Below, piece after piece: positions 1 to 4,350 of a stretch of DNA of 6,033 nucleotides. Made by a program: the position numbers and the translations under genes. Source of the stretch: Pseudomonadota bacterium (lineage in GTDB: Bacteria > Pseudomonadota > Alphaproteobacteria > Micropepsales > Micropepsaceae); contig JAEZBK010000121.1 in NCBI GenBank assembly GCA_023427355.1, positions 1-6,033 of the forward strand, given 5' to 3'. Each line of letters begins with the position of its first letter. Position 1 is the stretch's first letter. The notes under the pieces were generated by a model that saw only the letters and a list, made by a program, of their open reading frames with translations, was not told where the DNA came from and made no database searches.

Positions 1-50
1 TGTGACCCCTCCCGTGTGAAGGGAGTTCTCTCCCGCTGAGCTACGCGCCC
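1..50 (-). tRNA. tRNA-Val (anticodon CAC), 3' end cut by window edge
   Basis: Read on the minus strand from 50 down to 1, this is the 5' two thirds of a tRNA. It shows acceptor strand GGGCGCG, then TA, D-arm GCTC-AGCGGGA-GAGA, a perfect 5-bp anticodon stem CTCCC/GGGAG, anticodon loop TTCACAC, variable loop GGGTC and the first T-stem bases ACA. The anticodon CAC lies at 18-16 and reads the valine codon GUG. The rest of the T-arm, the acceptor 3' strand and any encoded CCA lie outside the window. The 5' end at 50 is set by the 7-base acceptor strand; the G run continues three more bases upstream, so exact processing cannot be read from sequence. One oddity is a G10-A25 mismatch at the base of the D stem. 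The isotype follows from the anticodon; completeness cannot be judged. Confidence 0.9.
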
Positions 51-67
51 CCCGAAGGGGAGGCGAG

Positions 68-97
68 GCTATAAAGTCCCCGCCCGCGCCCCGTCAA
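68..97 (-). promoter_or_regulatory. Putative sigma-70-type promoter of tRNA-Val
   Basis: On the minus strand, TTGACG (97-92, five of six matches to TTGACA) is followed by an 18-bp spacer and TATAGC (73-68, four of six matches to TATAAT). Transcription would start near 61, giving a leader of about 11 nt before the mature tRNA 5' end at 50. The stretch after the -10 (CTCGCCT, 67-61) is GC-rich, as in the discriminators of stringently controlled stable-RNA promoters. The -35 element includes the TGA stop of the histidine kinase gene (96-94). Position and match quality support the call; no transcript evidence is available. Confidence 0.55.
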
Positions 98-1737
98 GCC
101 GCCCGGTTGCCTGCAAGCGGCAAATCCACCCAGAACCGTGTCTGCCGCCCCGGCTGGCTCTCGAAATCGATGCGCCCGCCCTGCATTTCCACCAGCCGCT
201 TGGCGATGGACAGGCCCAGCCCCGCGCCGGGAACCGAGCGTCCCACACCCTGCGCCCGGCTGAAGGGGCGGAAGATGTTGTCGCGTTCGGAGGGCGGGAT
301 GCCCGGTCCGGCATTGACGATCTCGATGCGGCCGAAACCGTCTTTCGTCGCCATGGCGCTCACCCGGATGGGCGAGAAATTGTCGCCATACTTGTAGGCG
401 TTGGCGATCAGGTTGTTGATGATCTGCGCCAGCCGCAGCGGATCGGCGATCACCGCCAGCTCGTCGCCGATCGGGTCCACCACCACATGCTTGCCGCCCA
501 GCGCGGTGTCCAGCCGGATGCCGCCCACGCAGGTGAAGACCGATTCCGACACATTCACCCGCTCGGCCGTGATGGACAGCGCCCCCGCCTCGGCGCGGCT
601 CAGGTCCAGCAGGTCGTCATGCAGGCGCTGCAGCAGCTCGCCATTGTGCACGATGATGCTGGCGAACTCCGGCGCGCGATCGGCCGCCAGCGCGCCGGTC
701 TCCAGCATGCCGGAAAATCCGATCACCGCCGACAGGGGCGAGCGCACCTCATGGCTCACATGGGCCAGCAACTGGCTCTTGAAGCGGCTGGCGCGCACCG
801 CGCGGCGGCGGCGGCGCTCGATGATGGCGATGTGCATGTCGCGCTGGTTCATCAACAGCGCCGCGCGCATCGAAACGATGCTGCACAGCGCCAGGAACAG
901 TTGCAGCCATTCCACATGCAGCACCGCATTGATGCCAATGGGCGCAGGAACCGTCAGCGCCACGGCGCTGATGATGATCAGGCTCGCGCCCGCGCCCATC
1001 AGCCGGAAGCGGATGCCCGCCATCAGGGCGGTCGCCATCACCAGGAACTGCAACGGCAGGGGCGAGATCGCGAAGGCCAGCACCGCTGCGGCGCCGACAC
1101 AGGAAAAGACCAGGGCGGCCTCGGTGAAGCGGTTCTTCAGCTTCAGCTTGGCGAGCTGGCGCAGCGACACGCTCATGCCCAGCGGGAAGAGGATGCACAC
1201 GCCCAGGAAGTTGGCCAGGAACCATTGCAGTCCGGCCATCCAGCCGTCGCCGCCCATCGCGAACACCAGCAGGCATGCGAACAACGCCCCGAACAGCGCC
1301 GGGCTGATCGCCGCGGCCACCGCGAACCGCGCCAGCGACCGGCTGGTGGTCACGCGCGCCGGGGCGAAGCGGCGGATGGCGTAAAGCCCGCCCATCATGT
1401 CCAGCAGGTTGATGACGCTGAACCCCGTGGTCAGCGGCCAGCTTGCGCCGCCCAGCCCGTTGGCCAGCAGCCCCGCCGGCAGCATCGCCGCCAGCATGGC
1501 GATGTCGTCGGCCCGGCCGCGCGACAGGCGCAGGATGATGCAAAGACCGAAGGCCGTGGCGGGCCAGATGGGCGACGAGGAATGGGCGTTGCCGCCCCAG
1601 ACCGCGATGCCGCCCCAACCCAGCAGGAAGAAAACCAGTCCGCTGACCAGCGCCAGCTTCAGGCGGCGCATGGCGGCGGCGGGTCCGGTCACGTCAACCA
1701 TGCGTGCAATCATCCCCGAACTTGCTGGCGGCGACAT
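94..1737 (-). CDS. Membrane sensor histidine kinase with MASE1-like N-terminus
   Basis: This predicted inner-membrane kinase would autophosphorylate a histidine and pass the phosphate to a response regulator. Residues about 27-295 are strongly hydrophobic, with roughly eight to ten membrane segments. Patterns such as PATAFGL (59-65) and LANFLGVCILFPLG (174-187) resemble the MASE1 sensory domain. A basic run of five arginines (308-312) follows the last segment, with no PAS or HAMP domain visible. The HisKA region is about 313-380, with H-box HVSHEVRSPL and phospho-acceptor H329. The HATPase domain is about 430-541: N box with N442 and N446, G1 box N475-A-G-P-G, F box IFRPF and G2 box GAGLGL (504-509). 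G1 has Asn where Asp is usual. The start is uncertain: M1 (1737), M9 (1713), M13 (1701) and M23 (1671) all precede the first membrane segment. M13 has a GGGGA 11 nt upstream; M1 has only a weak GGCGGA. The stimulus is unknown. The divergent response regulator gene is the likely partner. Confidence 0.88.
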   Translation of the reverse strand: MSPPASSGMIARMVDVTGPAAAMRRLKLALVSGLVFFLLGWGGIAVWGGNAHSSSPIWPATAFGLCIILRLSRGRADDIAMLAAMLPAGLLANGLGGASWPLTTGFSVINLLDMMGGLYAIRRFAPARVTTSRSLARFAVAAAISPALFGALFACLLVFAMGGDGWMAGLQWFLANFLGVCILFPLGMSVSLRQLAKLKLKNRFTEAALVFSCVGAAAVLAFAISPLPLQFLVMATALMAGIRFRLMGAGASLIIISAVALTVPAPIGINAVLHVEWLQLFLALCSIVSMRAALLMNQRDMHIAIIERRRRRAVRASRFKSQLLAHVSHEVRSPLSAVIGFSGMLETGALAADRAPEFASIIVHNGELLQRLHDDLLDLSRAEAGALSITAERVNVSESVFTCVGGIRLDTALGGKHVVVDPIGDELAVIADPLRLAQIINNLIANAYKYGDNFSPIRVSAMATKDGFGRIEIVNAGPGIPPSERDNIFRPFSRAQGVGRSVPGAGLGLSIAKRLVEMQGGRIDFESQPGRQTRFWVDLPLAGNRAA

Positions 1738-1840
1738 TCAGGGCATCCGCCGGAAAAACACAAGGTCGCGCGCGGCGGGCTGGGCAGAAAATTAACGCCC
1801 ATGCGGCAATCTGCGCCCCATTGTTAACGGACCATTACGC
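1738..1840. promoter_or_regulatory. Divergent intergenic region, kinase / response regulator
   Basis: These 103 bp separate the divergent kinase and regulator genes and must hold the promoters of both unless these lie within the coding regions. TTAACG occurs twice in the same orientation, at 1792-1797 and 1824-1829, 32 bp apart (about three helical turns). I found no pair of hexamers close to the sigma-70 consensus on either strand, and neither gene has a strong Shine-Dalgarno sequence. No small open reading frame or RNA gene is evident. Confidence 0.4.
1824..1838 (+). promoter_or_regulatory. Candidate CtrA-like box (TTAA-N7-TTAC)
   Basis: The sequence TTAACGGACCATTAC matches the alphaproteobacterial CtrA recognition pattern TTAA-N7-TTAA at seven of eight defined positions. 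It ends 2 bp before the ATG of the response regulator gene. At that position bound protein would be expected to block transcription or initiation of the regulator; alternatively the site serves the kinase promoter on the other strand. One near-match in an AT-containing intergenic stretch can arise by chance, so this is a candidate only. Confidence 0.28.
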
Positions 1841-2260
1841 ATGAAGCGCCGCATCGTTATCGCCGACGACGATCCCACCATCATCAGCCTGGTGTCCCTG
1901 CGCCTGGGCCTGGCGCGGTTTGACGTTCTGTCAGCCTCCAGCGGGCCGGAGGCGGTGGACCTGATTCACCGCGCCGAACCGATCGCCGCCATTCTCGATG
2001 TGCGCATGCCCGGCTGCGGTCTGCAGGCGCTCGACACGCTCAAGAACGATCCCGTGACCAGCAGGCTGCCGGTGATGATGCTGTCCGGCGAACGCGATTC
2101 TCAGACCGTGATGACCGCGATGGAGGCGGGCGCCAACGACTATATGGTCAAGCCCTTCCACCCCGACCGCCTGCTGGAACGCGTCAACCGGCTGGTGAAA
2201 TCCAGCGCCATGATCTGGACGGCCAGGCCCGCGCCCGCCGGGCCGGTCTGGGAACTATAA
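1841..2260 (+). CDS. Single-domain (CheY-like) response regulator
   Basis: This 139-residue cytoplasmic protein is a receiver domain without an output domain. The acidic pocket is in IADDDP (D9-D11), the phospho-acceptor is D53 in ILDVRMPG, the switch Ser is S82 in MLSGE, and the conserved Lys is K104 in YMVKPF, with aromatic switch Y101. The receiver fills residues about 3-121; the last 18 residues are a Pro/Ala-rich tail ending VWEL. After D53 the loop reads MPGCGL where MPGMDGL is common, so it is one residue short; the D53-to-K104 distance is 51 against 52 in E. coli CheY. It would act by protein contact or as a phosphorelay intermediate. The divergent kinase gene is the probable phosphodonor, by proximity only. 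No clear ribosome binding site precedes the ATG, but no other start in frame fits. It does not resemble DivK or CpdR closely enough to name. Confidence 0.88.
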   Translation: MKRRIVIADDDPTIISLVSLRLGLARFDVLSASSGPEAVDLIHRAEPIAAILDVRMPGCGLQALDTLKNDPVTSRLPVMMLSGERDSQTVMTAMEAGANDYMVKPFHPDRLLERVNRLVKSSAMIWTARPAPAGPVWEL

Positions 2261-2926
2261 AATCCCCAGCGCCTTCAGCGCGCCGGGCAGTTCGCGGAAA
2301 TCATCCAGCACCATGTCCGCGCCCAGTTCGCGCGCGGGCACCGGGGTGTAACCGTAGGAGAACAGGATGCACGGCGCGCCTGCGGCCTGCGCCGTCTTCA
2401 GGTCGGTGATGGAATCCCCGATCATGACGGTGCCACCCTCTGATCCGCCCACATCGCGCACCACGTCATGGAAGATGCGCGCATCGGGCTTCACATAATC
2501 CATGCGGCCCGCGCCATAGACCTCCGCGAAATACGGGTCCAGCCCGATCACGGGCAGCAGGCGGTCGGTCAGTTCCTGCGGCTTGTTGGTCAGCACCGCC
2601 AGGCGCGCGCCCTGCGCCTTCAGGTCCGCCAGCGTCTCGTGCACGCCGGGGAAGACCACGCTGCCATCGGCGATATGCTCGCGATAATGCGCCAGGAAGA
2701 CCTCCAGCAGCGCCGGCAGTTCCTGCGCCGTCACCGCCGCGCCCGCCGTCTCCATCGCCCGCTCGATCAGCGCCCGCGCGCCATGGCCCACCAGGTGCCG
2801 CAGCATGTCCGGGGCAATCCCCGGCAGGCCGCGATGGGCCATGACCGCATTGGTGGCCCCCAGAAGGTCCGGGGCCGTGTCCACAAGGGTACCATCCAGG
2901 TCGAAAATCAGGGCGGGTGCGGGCAT
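2255..2926 (-). CDS. gph: Phosphoglycolate phosphatase-type HAD hydrolase (Gph)
   Basis: This 223-residue cytoplasmic HAD-superfamily phosphatase probably removes phosphate from 2-phosphoglycolate, a by-product of DNA 3'-end repair and oxygenase chemistry. All four HAD motifs are visible: motif I FDLDGTLVD with nucleophile D9 and acid/base D11; motif II T113 in VLTNK; motif III K146 in VKPDA; motif IV G170-D171 with D175 in IGDSITD. A helical cap lies between motifs I and II (about 17-85), as in the Gph / PGMB-like subfamily. The length is normal for the family. I chose the ATG at 2926 because family members begin a few residues before motif I. An in-frame ATG at 2980 adds 18 residues (MTICVYILP...) and has a much better ribosome binding site. 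The 3' end overlaps the response regulator's 3' end tail to tail. Substrate assignment within HAD phosphatases is uncertain; the fold is not. Its position divergent from glmU fits alphaproteobacterial gene order. Confidence 0.85.
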   Translation of the reverse strand: MPAPALIFDLDGTLVDTAPDLLGATNAVMAHRGLPGIAPDMLRHLVGHGARALIERAMETAGAAVTAQELPALLEVFLAHYREHIADGSVVFPGVHETLADLKAQGARLAVLTNKPQELTDRLLPVIGLDPYFAEVYGAGRMDYVKPDARIFHDVVRDVGGSEGGTVMIGDSITDLKTAQAAGAPCILFSYGYTPVPARELGADMVLDDFRELPGALKALGIL

Positions 2927-3016
2927 GGGCTCAAGAAAACTCTGGGAGAATCGGGGCAATATATATACGCAAATCGTCATTTCCCCTTTCTCCGACGGAC
3001 CCTTACCGAAACCGCC
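2927..3016. promoter_or_regulatory. AT-rich divergent promoter region, gph / glmU
   Basis: This 90-bp gap between the divergent gph and glmU starts contains an AT island at 2957-2974. It includes TATATATA at 2960-2967, in otherwise very GC-rich DNA. The run is palindromic and could serve as a -10 element in either direction, but I see no good -35 hexamer at the expected distance on either strand. A GANTC site (GAATC, 2948-2952), the CcrM methylation motif of many alphaproteobacteria, lies beside it. The minus strand also carries GGAGAAAGGGGAA just before an in-frame ATG at 2980, which could be an alternative gph start. Confidence 0.4.
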
Positions 3017-4348
3017 ATGTCGAAGGCCGCCATCATCCTTGCCGCAGGGCAGGGCACCCGCATGAAATCCGCCCTGCCCAAGGTCCTGCACAAGGTGGCG
3101 GGCCTTGCGATGCTGGGCCATGTCATCGCCGCGCTGCGCGGGGCGGGCATCGGCCGCATCGTGGTCGTCACCAGCGCCGCAGGCGAACAGGTGCGCGCCT
3201 TCGCCGCCGCCCAGGGCTGCGAGACGGCGATCCAGCACGAACAGCTCGGCACCGGCCATGCCGCCGCCTCGGCCAAGGAGGTGCTGGGCGATTTCGACGG
3301 CACCGTCGTGATCGCCAGTGGAGACACGCCCCTCATCACGCCCGCCACCATCACCGCGGTGCTGGCGGCCAAGGAGCGTGCCGGCATCGCGCTGGCCGCC
3401 TTCGAAGCCGCCCATCCCGGCGCCTATGGCCGTGTCATCGCCGCGCCCGACGGCTTTCTCGACCGCATCGTCGAGTTCAAGGACGCCTCCGACGCCGAAC
3501 GCCAGGTCACGCTGTGCAATGCCGGCCTCTATGCCGTGGAGGCCCGCGCCTTCTTCGGCTGGACCGGCGCGCTGAAGAACAACAATGCCCAGGGCGAATA
3601 TTATCTCACCGACATTCCGGTGCTGGCCCGCGCCGATGGCGTGCGCTGCGCCATCGCCCAGACCGACGAAGCCTCCGTCACCGGCGTCAACAGCCGCGCC
3701 GAACTGGCGTCCGCCGAAAGCCTGTTCCAGGCGCGCATCCGCGCCCGCCTGCTGGCCGATGGCATCGGCATGACCGCGCCCGACACGGTCTATTTCAGCC
3801 ACGACACCCAGGTTGCGCCCGATGCGATGATCGAGCCCTATGTGGTCTTCGGTCCCGGCGTGACGGTGGCCTCCGCCGCCACCATCCGCGCCTTCAGCCA
3901 TCTGGAAGGCGCTTCTGTTTCCTCCGGCGCGATCATCGGGCCTTATGCGCGCCTGCGGCCGGGCGCCAGCATCGGCGAAGACGCCCATATCGGCAATTTC
4001 GTCGAGGTGAAGAACGCCGACATCGGCAAGGGCGCCAAGGCCAACCATCTCACCTATCTGGGCGATGCCTCGGTGGGTGCAAGGGCCAATATCGGCGCGG
4101 GCACCATCACCTGCAACTATGACGGCTACACCAAGGCGCGCACCGTGATCGGCGCGGGGGCCTTCATCGGCTCCGACACGTCGCTGGTCGCGCCCGTCAC
4201 GGTGGGCGATGGCGCGATCACGGCGGCCGGTTCGGTCATCACCGAAAATGTCGATCCGGATTCGCTGGCCATCGTGCGCGCGCCACAGACCCAGAAGCGG
4301 GGCTGGGCTGCGGCCTTCCGCGCCTCCAAATCCAAGGATAAAAAATAA
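3017..4348 (+). CDS. glmU: Bifunctional UDP-GlcNAc pyrophosphorylase / GlcN-1-P acetyltransferase GlmU
   Basis: This 443-residue cytoplasmic enzyme makes UDP-GlcNAc. The C-terminal domain acetylates glucosamine-1-phosphate with acetyl-CoA, and the N-terminal domain couples GlcNAc-1-phosphate to UTP. The uridyltransferase domain (about 1-228) shows LAAGQGTRMKS (8-18), LPKVLH with K22, QLGTGHA (76-82), metal-binding D103 in SGDTPL and N225 in GVNSR. The left-handed beta-helix (about 255-425) has hexapeptide repeats, LRPGA with R314, and KANHLTYLGD with catalytic H344, followed by CNYDG with N367. Both active sites look intact. It is slightly shorter than E. coli GlmU (456) and ends in a lysine-rich tail (KSKDKK). 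The start at 3017 puts the nucleotide-binding loop at the expected distance; the ribosome binding site is weak. Its stop overlaps the glmS start, so the two are co-transcribed. GlmM, the intervening step, is not in the window. Confidence 0.97.
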   Translation: MSKAAIILAAGQGTRMKSALPKVLHKVAGLAMLGHVIAALRGAGIGRIVVVTSAAGEQVRAFAAAQGCETAIQHEQLGTGHAAASAKEVLGDFDGTVVIASGDTPLITPATITAVLAAKERAGIALAAFEAAHPGAYGRVIAAPDGFLDRIVEFKDASDAERQVTLCNAGLYAVEARAFFGWTGALKNNNAQGEYYLTDIPVLARADGVRCAIAQTDEASVTGVNSRAELASAESLFQARIRARLLADGIGMTAPDTVYFSHDTQVAPDAMIEPYVVFGPGVTVASAATIRAFSHLEGASVSSGAIIGPYARLRPGASIGEDAHIGNFVEVKNADIGKGAKANHLTYLGDASVGARANIGAGTITCNYDGYTKARTVIGAGAFIGSDTSLVAPVTVGDGAITAAGSVITENVDPDSLAIVRAPQTQKRGWAAAFRASKSKDKK

Positions 4349-4350
4349 TG
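4334..4350 (+). promoter_or_regulatory. glmS ribosome binding site and TAATG stop/start overlap
   Basis: AAGGA at 4334-4338, inside the last glmU codons, lies 9 nt before the glmS ATG (4348-4350). The glmU TAA (4346-4348) shares its last A with that ATG. This arrangement supports translational coupling and fixes the glmS start. It is also the clearest Shine-Dalgarno sequence on the plus strand of the window. Confidence 0.75.

Noticed and set aside
51..60. Short C-rich/G-rich hairpin with a TTCG-type loop just before the tRNA 5' end (minus strand) as a terminator of the kinase gene
   Set aside because: The stem is only 3-4 bp unless it uses acceptor-stem bases of the tRNA, and no U-tract follows. 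It is more likely just leader sequence.
802..816. Repeated CGC/CGG triplets encoding five arginines in the kinase, considered as a microsatellite
   Set aside because: Short, in frame, and explained by a basic segment following the last membrane helix.
487..1827. Plus-strand open frame of 446 codons opposite the histidine kinase
   Set aside because: His/Gln/Arg-rich shadow with no domain; the minus-strand kinase has complete H, N, F and G boxes.
2248..2269. Inverted repeat CTGGG / CCCAG across the two stop codons as a bidirectional terminator
   Set aside because: A 5-bp stem with a 12-nt loop and no T-run on either side is too weak to call.
2927..4048. Minus-strand open frame continuing upstream of gph for another 370 codons across glmU
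   Set aside because: It lies antisense to the well-supported glmU, is rich in Gly, Ala, Asp and His without family motifs, and arises because GC-rich codon bias suppresses stops. Gph itself starts near 2926 (or 2980).
4300..4348. glmS ribozyme upstream of glmS
   Set aside because: The glmU coding sequence runs directly into glmS with a 1-base overlap, leaving no room for the ribozyme, which is known mainly from Firmicutes.
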